DNA from: Thalassotalea sp. PP2-459
GTDB lineage: Bacteria; Pseudomonadota; Gammaproteobacteria; Enterobacterales; Alteromonadaceae
Assembly (NCBI RefSeq): GCF_001913705.1
Contig: NZ_MKQD01000054.1
Coordinates: 1-64,000, forward strand
DNA: 64,000 nucleotides
Reading direction: 5' to 3'
Under the pieces are notes generated by a model. The model was not told where the DNA came from, searched no databases, and saw only the letters and a list, made by a program, of their open reading frames with translations. This document shows, piece after piece, positions 7,640 to 16,488 of this stretch. The translations under genes and the position numbers were made by a program. Positions within the stretch are counted from its first letter, which is position 1. Each line of letters begins with the position of its first letter.

Positions 7640-9781
7640 TTAATGTTTGTCTAATGCATTAATTGGCATGCTTGGCGACGCTTTTTTCCCTTCTATCCAA
7701 TAATCAAAAATAATAGACAAAGTACCGTTTTGTTTTTTCATTGCAATCCAATTGGCCATAAATTGTTCAAAATCATGGTCATACCTATTAATAGGGAAGG
7801 CCATAAATATTGGTGGTCTAACAGGCTTAGGAACAACTACAGTGTAGTCTGGGTGTAATAACGTCCAACCCGAAGCAGCGGCTGCACCAAATAACATTGC
7901 ATCAATATGTTGATATTTTTCTTTAAAAAATAAACGTGGTGTAGAAATTTCCCATGCCGTGGTGGTGACAAAACTCTGCTGAACTTTGTCTTTATAAAAA
8001 AATGTTTCAGGAATGCCGATAATGAGTTTGTTATTATCGAGAATTTTTTGCCAATGGGTAAACTCTTCACGGCGTTCTGATTTGACAAGTAACGCTATAG
8101 GTTGCGTTGAATAAGGTTTAGTTAACGTGAATTGCTTCATATTGTCGGGAATAACTGGAATGCCAGTGGTTATATCTAAATAACCAGAAGCAAGGAGTGA
8201 CTTTGTTTGGTGATGAAAAATTCTGACGTATTCAATATCAACATTTAAATCTGCCGCGAGTAAATTGATTATCTCAATATCGTGGCCTACAAGTTTGCCT
8301 TTGTCGTTGTGAAAAGAGTATGGTAAATCATCGCGAAAATAGCCAACGCGAATAAAGCCCCTTTGTTGTATGCGAGTTAAAACATCACTTGATGATGCTG
8401 TGTCACTAATGTTTTCTTCAGGTTCGGTAAGGTAACGAGAAGGTGTGGTTGTAAAAATTAAATCACGTTGAATAAACTTATCGTATCCTTGATATTGCAA
8501 ACTTAACTGCTCAAAGCTCACTTTTAATACCATAAAACTGGCGATTGCTATCAAGGGAATTACAATTGAGTTTCGAATTAAATAACGCCACTTTATTTGA
8601 TTTCTTTTGGCGAAATGACAAGCAATAATTAAAGGAAAACAAACTGCAAAACTCACGGAAAGTAGGGCACTTAAACGGCCAATAATTAAATTTTCAGCGA
8701 CTAAGAACAACTCAAACATAGCACTAGAGACATTAAATAATTCTAGTAAGCTCGGTATGGCAACGGTTGCATTACTAAAAAGCTGTGGAACACCAAAAAT
8801 AATGAGGTTGAAGTAATCGTCGGTTGAAATGTATGCGCCCGATAACCAAGCTGAAAACAAAGTAAACAATAATGCCAATAGCTTGCCGCCAACGGGCAAG
8901 CTAAATACAATGGGTACGATAATACCTGGAATTTTAATTACCTCAGATGGGCAATCTTCTAATTCTGCTAATGCTTTTTTGGTGTGTTCAATAATAGCAG
9001 GTAATACTGCAAAAAAGCTGCCTGTAGCAAAGGCAGTGATCATTGCTACACGACAAATATTCACCGTTTGGCGGTAACTAAATGGTGTGATAATAGCCAC
9101 AGTAGCTGGAAAAATAATAAAGCCTAACAGTATCACTAAGATAACGGTTGTAACGATATATACGGTCAAGCCTTCTAGTAATGAAGGGTCTAGTGTTGCT
9201 GCTGCACGATACCCAATACAAAAAATACCGATTGGTGCTAATTTCATCACTAAACTAGCAATGTTGGCTAAAGACGTTTGAAGACTGGTTAAAACCAATA
9301 AAGTATGGCGTTTGCCTTTTATGGTCATTAATCCTACACCCACTAATAAACTGAATAAAACTACCGCAGGGATCACACCATTGGCAAAGGCGCTAAAAGG
9401 GTTAGCGGGTATAAATAGTTCAACGAAGCTGAATTCTGGTTGTGGCTTTATGGTACTCGCACTGTAAAACGAGGCATTTTCCCAGTCAGGAAAAGCAATA
9501 GAGGTTAATAAAATAAAGAAAACACTGATTGAAATGAACCCTAAAAGTACTAACACACTAAAACGTAAGGTTGATTTTGCCTTGGCAGGTGATAAGCCAC
9601 CAATCCCCACTATCAGGGCTAATGCAATATAAGGTAAGGCTGTCATTTGTAATAGCATGACGAAGCCATTGGCGATTGAGTCAATACTGGTGTGCATGGT
9701 GTATTGGCTACCAAAGGCTAATCCAAGAAACATCGCGATTAATATTTTCGCAGCTAAAGGTAGTTTAAGAGGGTTGAGCAC
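7640..9781 (-). CDS. Dicarboxylate/amino acid:cation symporter fused to a solute-binding domain
   Basis: This 713-residue protein joins two modules. Residues about 1-430 are a GltP-like (SDF/DAACS) transporter: eight or so membrane helices with NPFSAFANGVIPAVVLFSLLVG, ATGSFFAVLP (serine-rich re-entrant loop region) and a SLPVGGKL segment. After a linker, residues about 465-690 form a type 2 periplasmic binding-protein domain (RGFIRVGYFRDDLPYSFHNDKGKLVGHDIEI, GYLDITTGIP), like SBP_bac_3 proteins. The fusion should import acidic amino acids or dicarboxylates with Na+ or H+, with a tethered receptor. The start is GTG 9781 with AAGGA ten bases upstream. Monocistronic, convergent with the GST gene. 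Confidence 0.8.
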   Translation of the reverse strand: MLNPLKLPLAAKILIAMFLGLAFGSQYTMHTSIDSIANGFVMLLQMTALPYIALALIVGIGGLSPAKAKSTLRFSVLVLLGFISISVFFILLTSIAFPDWENASFYSASTIKPQPEFSFVELFIPANPFSAFANGVIPAVVLFSLLVGVGLMTIKGKRHTLLVLTSLQTSLANIASLVMKLAPIGIFCIGYRAAATLDPSLLEGLTVYIVTTVILVILLGFIIFPATVAIITPFSYRQTVNICRVAMITAFATGSFFAVLPAIIEHTKKALAELEDCPSEVIKIPGIIVPIVFSLPVGGKLLALLFTLFSAWLSGAYISTDDYFNLIIFGVPQLFSNATVAIPSLLELFNVSSAMFELFLVAENLIIGRLSALLSVSFAVCFPLIIACHFAKRNQIKWRYLIRNSIVIPLIAIASFMVLKVSFEQLSLQYQGYDKFIQRDLIFTTTPSRYLTEPEENISDTASSSDVLTRIQQRGFIRVGYFRDDLPYSFHNDKGKLVGHDIEIINLLAADLNVDIEYVRIFHHQTKSLLASGYLDITTGIPVIPDNMKQFTLTKPYSTQPIALLVKSERREEFTHWQKILDNNKLIIGIPETFFYKDKVQQSFVTTTAWEISTPRLFFKEKYQHIDAMLFGAAAASGWTLLHPDYTVVVPKPVRPPIFMAFPINRYDHDFEQFMANWIAMKKQNGTLSIIFDYWIEGKKASPSMPINALDKH

Positions 9782-10018
9782 GTGTTAATTGTCCTTAATG
9801 GAATTGACTTTAGGGAGAATAGATATGAATTGAGAATCAATGGACCAGATTTTATTCATCTCAATTATCACTGTGGTAAAGGATAAATGATTGAACGGAG
9901 TCTGTAAATTTGATCTAATGAATCAATATAATTTCGAATAACAGGCTTTTGTTCGTAATAGTTCTACAATGGCTAATAATACTCACCGTTTGCCATTTAA
10001 TAATGAGGAGTTAGTTAG

Positions 10019-10288
10019 ATGAAAGATAAGCAATTTAAAGCATGGGGGGTTACACGCTCAAAAGGAAAATTGAATTTTATCTTGATCAGCGGTGTTTTAT
10101 CTTATGGCTTACCAATGTTTATCATGATGGCCTTTGTGACTAAACCTTTTGCCGAGGGCTTTTTGTCTAAAGCGGCCATCATCCACTATATTGCTTGGCC
10201 TGTTGCAGGTTTTTTATTTGGTGTTATCGTATGGTATGTAACTGAATACAAATATAAAAAAGCGTTAGCTAGTCGTACAAAACCTTAA
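10019..10288 (+). CDS. Small two-helix membrane protein, unknown
   Basis: The 89-residue product has two predicted membrane helices (about 20-40, LILISGVLSYGLPMFIMMAFV region, and about 53-73, IAWPVAGFLFGVIVWYV) between a basic N-terminus (KDKQFKAWGVTRSKGK) and a basic C-terminal tail (EYKYKKALASRTK). Both tails are therefore likely cytoplasmic. GAGGAG lies 9-14 bases before the ATG. Similar short proteins with an 'FxxWxxxRxxGKxxF' start are common in this bacterial group, with no assigned function. It stands alone. Confidence 0.6.
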   Translation: MKDKQFKAWGVTRSKGKLNFILISGVLSYGLPMFIMMAFVTKPFAEGFLSKAAIIHYIAWPVAGFLFGVIVWYVTEYKYKKALASRTKP

Positions 10289-10492
10289 TGCTTTTTGAGA
10301 TGACTTTTCTTGGCGAAGTTAGCGCTTTTTTAAGATAAACCGTATTTTTTACTGATTAATACAAGTAAAGTAGCCTCTGAAATTTAATAACAGTGTAAAG
10401 TTGATAGGTGCAGAAGATAGCGCCTTTCGGAATGAGTGTATTCAAGTGAAATATAATGTTTTTCGCAAGTGACGAGAAAATGGGGGGGGTAA

Positions 10493-10840
10493 ATGAATAT
10501 TAAAATCCACCGCATTTATGAAGATGAATTTCCACAAGGCTTTTATGCCCTTATTGACCGTCTATGGCCTCGCGGCATATCGAAAGATAAAGCACAACTT
10601 GATGATCATTGGAAAAGCTTAGCTCCTAGTAGTGAGCTACGAAAATGGTTTGACCATGAACCAGAAAAATGGAACGACTTTAGAAAAAAATACATGAGCG
10701 AGTTAAGTGAAAACAAAGAGCATGCGAAAGAGTGCTTAGAAAAAGTGAGCCATAAAAATCTCATTTTATTGTATGGTGCAAAAGATAAAAAATATAGTCA
10801 TGCTCATGTTTTAAAAGAATATTTAGAAAAGTTAATTTAA
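10493..10840 (+). CDS. DUF488 family protein (YeaO-like)
   Basis: The 115-residue protein matches the DUF488/YeaO family over its full length: IDRLWPRGISKDKAQLDDHWKSLAPSSELRKWFDHEPEKW is the family's signature segment, followed by FRKKYMSEL and ILLYGAKDKKYSHAHVL near the C-terminus. The Arg/Trp/His set is conserved in the family; no reaction has been established. A run of eight G residues (the purine-rich GGGGGGGG) sits four bases before the ATG and can serve as ribosome site. No operon partner is visible. Confidence 0.85.
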   Translation: MNIKIHRIYEDEFPQGFYALIDRLWPRGISKDKAQLDDHWKSLAPSSELRKWFDHEPEKWNDFRKKYMSELSENKEHAKECLEKVSHKNLILLYGAKDKKYSHAHVLKEYLEKLI

Positions 10841-10941
10841 GGTTAATACTCCTTTAATATTATTTGGCGTTAAAAGCACTGACAACGTGAAGACAATCAA
10901 AAATATAACCGCAGATATTGTTTCTGTCGCAATGAGATAGC

Positions 10942-11496
10942 ATGAATAGAACAAAAGTCGTCGCGTTAAGCGGGGCATCTGGCTCTGGCAAAACAGCTTT
11001 GGTAACACAATTAGCAAATAAACTTGGTTGCCCTTATTTACTGTTTGATGAACATACAGACACAAAAACATATCCTGACAATATGAAGCAATGGCTAAAA
11101 AGTGGCGCAGATGTCTCACTGATTAAAACACCAACGTTAGTCAGTTCGCTGGAACAGTTACTTTCAATCAATAACAGTCGTTATATTTTTCTTGAAGAAC
11201 CTTTTGGTAAGCAACGTGATGCTATTTCAAAATTAATTGATTACGTTGTTTTATTAGAGCCCCCGTTAGAACTTTGTTTAGCGCGTATTATAAAAAGGCA
11301 TACTGAGCATTCACATTCAACAGAAACTATTTTAGCGTATCTTAATAAATATGAAGATCATTTAAGGGATATCTATATAACGGTAACAAATCAAGTAAGA
11401 AACAATGCTGATTTGATCGTTGATGAAATAGCGTCAATAAATGATATTTGTGATCTTATTAGCAACTGGTTGGGCGAGAAAGAGCGAAAAAAGTAA
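10942..11496 (+). CDS. P-loop nucleoside/shikimate kinase-like protein
   Basis: The 184-residue product starts with a strand and Walker A motif LSGASGSGKTAL (residues about 9-20), then a LLFDEHTD acid segment, and FLEEPFGKQRD followed by VVLLEPPLELCLARIIKRH. The late LARIIKR part resembles the lid region of uridine-kinase or nucleoside-kinase-like P-loop proteins. A small-molecule phosphotransferase is likely; the substrate cannot be told. The gene follows the DUF488 gene by about 100 bases with no clear terminator between them and has only a weak ribosome site. Confidence 0.6.
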   Translation: MNRTKVVALSGASGSGKTALVTQLANKLGCPYLLFDEHTDTKTYPDNMKQWLKSGADVSLIKTPTLVSSLEQLLSINNSRYIFLEEPFGKQRDAISKLIDYVVLLEPPLELCLARIIKRHTEHSHSTETILAYLNKYEDHLRDIYITVTNQVRNNADLIVDEIASINDICDLISNWLGEKERKK

Positions 11497-11587
11497 CGAA
11501 ATCTTAGTTTTTATTGTTGTCAATTGGCCTAGTTTGTAAAGCTGAACCCCATAAATGCTACTTATGTTGCCATGCTATTTTGATATT

Positions 11588-11617
11588 TAGACACTAACAC
11601 ATTGACATTATTATAAT
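11588..11617 (+). promoter_or_regulatory. Sigma-70 promoter before Ile-rich leader
   Basis: TAGACA (11588-11593) and a perfect TATAAT (11612-11617) are 18 bases apart, a strong sigma-70 match. Transcription would begin near 11624, just before the short leader frame at 11637. Confidence 0.55.
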
Positions 11618-11636
11618 CATTGAACATTATTACCAT

Positions 11637-11687
11637 ATGAATATAGACAATCATCAGATAGATCAAATTATTATCATCATTCCTTAG
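11637..11687 (+). CDS. Putative leader peptide with five consecutive Ile codons
   Basis: A 16-codon frame encodes MNIDNHQIDQIIIIIP and ends at TAG 11685. Five isoleucine codons in a row (seven Ile in total) directly before the stop is the pattern of attenuation leaders for branched-chain or threonine operons. A promoter lies upstream and an intrinsic terminator 33 bases downstream. There is no clear ribosome site, and the following gene is a P-loop protein rather than an ilv or thr gene, so the attenuator may be orphaned or reused. Inference from layout. Confidence 0.4.
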   Translation: MNIDNHQIDQIIIIIP

Positions 11688-11720
11688 GGATGGTGGCTCT
11701 TTGATGTATTTAATTTTATC

Positions 11721-11748
11721 AAACCCGCTATAAGGCGGGTTTGTTGCT
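11721..11748 (+). terminator. Intrinsic terminator (possible attenuator)
   Basis: AAACCCGC (11721-11728) pairs with GCGGGTTT (11735-11742) around a six-base loop, followed by GTTGCTT. A competing pair TTTGAT (11700-11705) / ATCAAA (11718-11723) overlaps its left arm. It stands 44 bases before the next start codon. Confidence 0.65.
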
Positions 11749-11785
11749 TCTGCCTTATAGAGTAAACCCTATTTGTGGAGGCAAT

Positions 11786-12304
11786 ATGAACAAAGTGGCT
11801 ATTTTTGGTAAGCCAGGTAGTGGTAAGTCTACGTTGAGTAAAAATTTATCTCGAACAACAGGTATATCATTGCACCAACTCGATTCTATGACATATAAAC
11901 CTAATGGTGACCTGGTCGAAAGCCATATTTATGAAAGCGAACATGAGAAAATATTATGTTCAGATAGTTGGATTATCGATGGTTTAGGTTCGATGAATTC
12001 GTTTTACAGGCGATTAGAAACTGCTGATACTTTGATTTATATAGACTTACCTTACAGGGTTAGTTATTGGTATGTAACGAAGCGACTGTTAAAAGGTCTA
12101 TTTATTAAGCCAGAAGGTTGGCCAGAAGGAAGTTCAATTATAAAGGGCACGATTAAAAGTTATCAGGTGTTACAGCGTTGCCCTAATTTTTGGAATGATA
12201 ACTTTGCAAAACATTTAGCGACACTTTCAGAGAGTAAATCAATTTTTATTATTCATTCAGTTGCAGAATTAAATACGTTTATTCATAAAAAGCAACTCCT
12301 CTGA
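11786..12304 (+). CDS. P-loop adenylate-kinase-like protein (FlaR/topology-modulation type)
   Basis: The 172-residue protein has an N-terminal Walker A motif IFGKPGSGKSTLSKNL (about 5-20), then LHQLDSMTYK and WIIDGLGSMNSFYRRLETADTLIYIDLP, the arrangement of the small AAA_17/FlaR 'DNA topology modulation' kinase-like family. The WxxDG segment is the family's substrate-side strand. The exact phosphoryl acceptor is unknown. ATG 11786 has GGAGGC five bases upstream; a frame extension to 11741 runs into the terminator and is unlikely. It lies downstream of the Ile-rich leader and terminator. Confidence 0.65.
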   Translation: MNKVAIFGKPGSGKSTLSKNLSRTTGISLHQLDSMTYKPNGDLVESHIYESEHEKILCSDSWIIDGLGSMNSFYRRLETADTLIYIDLPYRVSYWYVTKRLLKGLFIKPEGWPEGSSIIKGTIKSYQVLQRCPNFWNDNFAKHLATLSESKSIFIIHSVAELNTFIHKKQLL

Positions 12305-12576
12305 TTGGTAATGTTACGGCCTCCTGCTCTTTGTTACTTGAATTAACCATAGAATGACTATGCAATAATCCAAGTGCCGCGATCAGAAGGCATTTAATTT
12401 GAACAAAACTTAAACAACAAAGATCAACACGCTCTAGTGAATGACAAATAATATCAAAAGTGGAAAGTCAACGTTGGCTATGTATTTTTACGTTGAATTT
12501 GATATGGTACTGTATGATTTTTAAGCGAACTTTAAATAAAAGCTAAAACATAAATATAATAATTAAGGAGAGACTT

Positions 12577-13425
12577 ATCAAAACTATATTGAGTTTTCTA
12601 TTTAGTGCGGTATGTTGGGCCGGTTTTGCAGCTGATAATTCGTTTCAGCAATTGGCAAATTTTACGAGCCAACAATTAACGGACCATTTGTTCGTAGTTA
12701 AATCTAATAATTCAAACACCAATGTCGGGGTATATATTGGTGATGCGTATACTGTGTTAATTGATCCTGTGGTTGGTAAATCTCATAATAAAATACTAGT
12801 GAATGCGATCAATAAAATTTCAACAAAACCCATTAAGTATGTTCTAAATACACATAGTCATAGGGATCATACCGGTGCAAATACGTTCTATATTGAGCTT
12901 GGTGCTACGGTAATTTCAAATAAAAACGGTGCCATTTATGAAAATAACACGCGTTTAACGATGGACAAAAAATACTCCCTAGAGTTAGGAGCTGACAGAA
13001 TAGATTTATACCCTTTTATATCACATACCGAAGATGACATTCTTATTCATTTTCGTAACAGTAATGCAATTTTCATGGGCGATACGTATATGCATAATAC
13101 TTATCCACATGCTTATGTTGGTGGTAGTAAAGGACAGTTTAGCGTTATCAATAAAGCCCTCTTATTAGCAAATAAATCAACTAATATCGTTACCGCACAT
13201 GGGCGTTTGACAGCACAAAAATCAGAGCTTTCAAACTTTAAACAAAAAGCAACTTTGTGGTATAACAAAATAGCCGAGTTAAGTGCGCAAGGTGTATCGG
13301 TTGATGCTATTTTAAATAACGAAGAACTAAAAGAAATTAGTAAAAAGTTTAGGCCATTTTCTGTCGGTTTTTTTAATCAGCAAGTGAAAAAAACAATAAA
13401 AGCTGAACAGGCAGTGTCGAAATGA
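12577..13425 (+). CDS. Secreted metallo-beta-lactamase-fold hydrolase, apparent ATC start
   Basis: The protein (about 282 residues) has a signal peptide (KTILSFLFSAVCWAGFAA) and a metallo-beta-lactamase fold. The zinc motif is NTHSHRDHTGAN (HxHxDH); further ligands are likely in IFMGDTYMH (Asp) and TAHGR (His). Family members hydrolyse varied esters or lactams, so a resistance role should not be assumed. AAGGAG (12565-12570) lies exactly six bases before ATC-AAA at 12577; an in-frame TAA is at 12544 and no ATG/GTG/TTG fits the ribosome site. The first usual codon is TTG 12589, which would shorten the signal peptide. Confidence 0.75.
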   Translation: MKTILSFLFSAVCWAGFAADNSFQQLANFTSQQLTDHLFVVKSNNSNTNVGVYIGDAYTVLIDPVVGKSHNKILVNAINKISTKPIKYVLNTHSHRDHTGANTFYIELGATVISNKNGAIYENNTRLTMDKKYSLELGADRIDLYPFISHTEDDILIHFRNSNAIFMGDTYMHNTYPHAYVGGSKGQFSVINKALLLANKSTNIVTAHGRLTAQKSELSNFKQKATLWYNKIAELSAQGVSVDAILNNEELKEISKKFRPFSVGFFNQQVKKTIKAEQAVSK

Positions 13426-13661
13426 TCATTTATACTAACCGTTGTATTTTGTGTGCTAATGACTGCTTTTAATGCATCCAAACGTATTTGGTAGCACAAC
13501 GTTAAATACATTGGTATTTTAGTGTTATTGCGTTAAGGCAAGTTTTGCAAATATAGACACTAAAACCCTAAGCGATTTTTTGTTAAGTAGCATTAGCTAT
13601 TCAAATTGTAGTTATTGTTTAACTCATATTAAATCTAAGTGAGTTTAAAGAAGGATTACGT

Positions 13662-14351
13662 ATGAAAACAATTGGCCTTTTAGGTGGTATGAGCTGGGAA
13701 AGCACAGTTGGCTATTATAAAGCGATTAACGAAGGGGTTAGAGCAGAACTGTGTGGTTTACATTCGGCAAAAATTGCAATGTATAGTGTTGATTTCGCAC
13801 CGATTGAAAAGCTACAGCACAGTGGTGATTGGCAAGGTACTGCCGACATACTTGTTGATGCCGCAAGAAAAGTTGAATCTGCAGGTGCTGATTTTTTACT
13901 AATTTGCACTAATACTATGCATAAAGTGGCGCCACAAATAGAAGCATCAATAACTATTCCATTATTACATATTGCTGATGCAACCGCTGAGGTTCTTGTT
14001 GCAAAAGGTATCAAAAAAGTGGGTTTGTTGGGCACCGCCTTCACAATGGAACAACCTTTTTACAAAGGGCGGTTAAGTGAAAAATACGGTTTATCAGTAG
14101 TGGTACCCGATGAAAACGACAGACGGATTGTTCATAACGTTATTTATACAGAGCTATGTTTTGGCGAATGCTTGTCAGCGTCTAAGGCGGAATATCTAAG
14201 AATTATTAATTCCTTGGCTGAACAAGGCGCAGAGGCTGTAATATTAGGGTGTACTGAAATCGGTATGTTGGTTCAACAACCAGATACGAGTGTTACGCTG
14301 TTAGACACCACGTCAATTCACGCCGAAAAAGCGGTGAAAGCCGCGATATAA
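13662..14351 (+). CDS. Aspartate/glutamate racemase family protein
   Basis: The 229-residue cytoplasmic protein starts with IGLLGGMSWESTVGYYKAINEGV, the signature of the YgeA/RacX group of Asp/Glu racemases. The two catalytic Cys regions are visible as LLICTNTMHKVAP (Cys in the first half) and VILGCTEIGMLV (second half). The family inverts the alpha carbon of amino acids without PLP; YgeA-type members often show broad specificity. GAAGGA lies 6-11 bases before the ATG. It is monocistronic. Confidence 0.88.
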   Translation: MKTIGLLGGMSWESTVGYYKAINEGVRAELCGLHSAKIAMYSVDFAPIEKLQHSGDWQGTADILVDAARKVESAGADFLLICTNTMHKVAPQIEASITIPLLHIADATAEVLVAKGIKKVGLLGTAFTMEQPFYKGRLSEKYGLSVVVPDENDRRIVHNVIYTELCFGECLSASKAEYLRIINSLAEQGAEAVILGCTEIGMLVQQPDTSVTLLDTTSIHAEKAVKAAI

Positions 14352-14535
14352 TTTTATAAGTATAAGCTTTGATATTACTAATTTGGGTAAGCTGCCTTTT
14401 TATGCTAGCCTTTCGATTAATCAATACACGATATATTCCTCAGTGAATACGATGTATATCGTCAATATTGAAAATTAAATTCAATGTGTATTTTCTGCCG
14501 TTTATAGGTGGACTTACGATTTATTAAAAGGAGTT

Positions 14536-14928
14536 ATGATGAAAAAGTTACTGTTCATATTATCTTTATGCTTTACCGTGCCAGTGTTGGCTAATGAACC
14601 ATTAAACGCGGGAAAAGCGTGGTTAAATATTATTGATAAAGCAAATTATACGAAAAGCTGGCAAGAGGCAGATCCTACATTTAAAGATCAACTTACCAAA
14701 CAAAAATGGGGTGAGGCACTTAAGAGCGTTCGTACTCCTTTAGGTCATGTGAACTCACGTGAAGTTTTAATTCATAAAGAATATGATTCATTACCCAATA
14801 TGCCTAAAGGTGATTATGTCGTTATCCAATATAAAACGAATTTTTCCAATAAAAAGGAAGCGGTTGAAACGATAACATTAAGTAAAAGCAGTGGGCAGTG
14901 GCGTGCGCTTGGCTACTTCATTAAATAA
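14536..14928 (+). CDS. Secreted DUF4019 domain protein
   Basis: The 130-residue product has a cleavable signal peptide (MMKKLLFILSLCFTVPVLA) and a DUF4019 body: AGKAWLNIIDKANYTKSWQEAD, LTKQKWGEALKSVRTPLG and a final strand set with VIQYKTNF and SGQWRALGYFIK. This domain is found in periplasmic proteins of unknown role, often as a stand-alone unit. AAAGGAG lies upstream of two adjacent ATG codons; either could be used. It is convergent with ccoG across a hairpin. Confidence 0.8.
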   Translation: MMKKLLFILSLCFTVPVLANEPLNAGKAWLNIIDKANYTKSWQEADPTFKDQLTKQKWGEALKSVRTPLGHVNSREVLIHKEYDSLPNMPKGDYVVIQYKTNFSNKKEAVETITLSKSSGQWRALGYFIK

Positions 14929-14943
14929 TAATAAAGAACTTAA

Positions 14944-14975
14944 GTTACGTTGTATAAGCACTAATACAACGTAAC
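14944..14975. terminator. Hairpin between convergent genes
   Basis: GTTACGTTGTAT (14944-14955) pairs perfectly with ATACAACGTAAC (14964-14975) across an eight-base loop. The T run after it is weak, so termination is likely but not certain. Confidence 0.5.
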
Positions 14976-15007
14976 GTTGTAGGATTTTATTCTATATATT
15001 TACTGTG

Positions 15008-16381
15008 TTATTGAGTATGCGATAACGCATGAAAATTTGATTTTCTCGCTAGCACAACGTTATTGGTTTTAGCATCCTTAAGAATAAAATTAAAAGGTTT
15101 TACTACCGTATTGTAGTCAACAGGGGACTTAATCACGAGAGTCTTTTGATAACTTTGTTGACTCATTAATGTAATACTATTACCGCCACTGATTGAAAAA
15201 GTATTCTCTAAAGTTGTGTTTAGTGTAAGCGTTATTGGTTGCATAGACTTATTGATAAACTTTAGTTGAAATACATTTTCAATTTGACCAGTAGAAAGTT
15301 GACGATATAACGTATTTCTATCTTTAATAACGGTTAACTCAATTGGACTTCGGTATGATAACCAAACTGAAAAGGCAATCGCTAACGCTATAATTGTAAG
15401 AGTGTAAAAAATAACTGCAGTGTTTTTTGTCTGCCTAACCGTTTTTGCGAAACTTATTAGTCGCTCTTTATAGCCGAACCTAGCCATCACTTGGTCACAG
15501 GCGTCGATACAAAGCCCACAACTGATGCACTGATATTGAAGGCCCTCTCGAATATCAATACCAACAGGACAAACATGCACACATAAGTTGCAGTCAACAC
15601 AATCGCCTAAGTGAGCGGGCTTTGAATGTTTTAATTTTCGTGCACCTCGTTGTTCGCCACGCTCATTGTTATAAGTAACAATACTGGTACTTTCGTTAAA
15701 CATTACCGATTGAAAGCGTGAGTATGGGCACATATGTTCGCACATTTTTTCACGTATCCAGCCAGCGTTGATATAAGTACACACTAAGAAAATGAATGTC
15801 CAGTTTAAGAAAGTACTGGATAAGTTTCCGGTAACTAGATCAGTATACAAGGACGTTACAGGATTAAAGTAAGACATAAAAACTAAACTAGTGAGTGCCG
15901 AAATTAAAAGCCATATAAAATGCTTAGTGGTTTTTAACATTATTTTTTTAATCGTTAATGGCGTACTATCTAGCGCAATTCTTTGTGCTCGATTGCCTTC
16001 AATTCTATGCTCTACCCAAACAAACAATAAGGTCCAAATTGTTTGAGGACACGTAAACCCGCACCAAACACGACCATATTTTTTAGATACAACAAATAAC
16101 AAGAATGCTGCAATGATAAAAATAAACACAAAAAGCAAGAGATCATGCGGGTAAAAAATGAATGAGAAGAAATGCAACTTTTGTGATGTTAAGTCAAAGA
16201 GGACAGCCTGTTGCCCTTGATATTGAAAAAATGGAATAACAATAAATAAACAAAGTAACATTGAAGATAAAAGCCTTCTGACCCGTTGATAATGACCTTT
16301 TTGTTCTTTTATATAAATGGGACTATCGATATGTGTTGTCTGAAAAATTACTTGATCTTGCTTTGGTTGAGACATGAACAT
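15008..16381 (-). CDS. ccoG: Cytochrome c oxidase accessory protein CcoG
   Basis: The 457-residue membrane iron-sulfur protein matches CcoG/RdxA. It has about five membrane helices, the conserved RVWCGFTCPQTIWT and WVEHRIEGNR segments, and two 4Fe-4S motifs, CVDCNLCVHVCP and CISCGLCIDACD. The C-terminal part (about 360-455) is the Ig-like CcoG_C domain. The protein acts as a cupric reductase in assembly of cbb3 oxidase. No ccoNOPQ or ccoS genes are in the window, so it is detached from its usual partners. An internal ATG two codons in is an alternative start. It is divergent from the MocR gene. Confidence 0.9.
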   Translation of the reverse strand: MFMSQPKQDQVIFQTTHIDSPIYIKEQKGHYQRVRRLLSSMLLCLFIVIPFFQYQGQQAVLFDLTSQKLHFFSFIFYPHDLLLFVFIFIIAAFLLFVVSKKYGRVWCGFTCPQTIWTLLFVWVEHRIEGNRAQRIALDSTPLTIKKIMLKTTKHFIWLLISALTSLVFMSYFNPVTSLYTDLVTGNLSSTFLNWTFIFLVCTYINAGWIREKMCEHMCPYSRFQSVMFNESTSIVTYNNERGEQRGARKLKHSKPAHLGDCVDCNLCVHVCPVGIDIREGLQYQCISCGLCIDACDQVMARFGYKERLISFAKTVRQTKNTAVIFYTLTIIALAIAFSVWLSYRSPIELTVIKDRNTLYRQLSTGQIENVFQLKFINKSMQPITLTLNTTLENTFSISGGNSITLMSQQSYQKTLVIKSPVDYNTVVKPFNFILKDAKTNNVVLARKSNFHALSHTQ

Positions 16382-16488
16382 TAGCTCTAATACTACTTAA
16401 TAGTAGAATTTTAGAATGTTACGTTTATTGGTTACAGATACAGAATTTTTAATTACAATGGGTACAGAATAATAATTTTATTGAAAAC

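Noticed and set aside
12577-13425. Carbapenemase or other resistance beta-lactamase
   Set aside because: Only the general HxHxDH metallo-hydrolase pattern is seen; the fold covers many non-lactamase enzymes.
13426-13661. Inverted-repeat-like words (AACCGTTGT / CACAACGTT) as an attC or terminator
   Set aside because: Matches are short and interrupted, with no core site and no T run.
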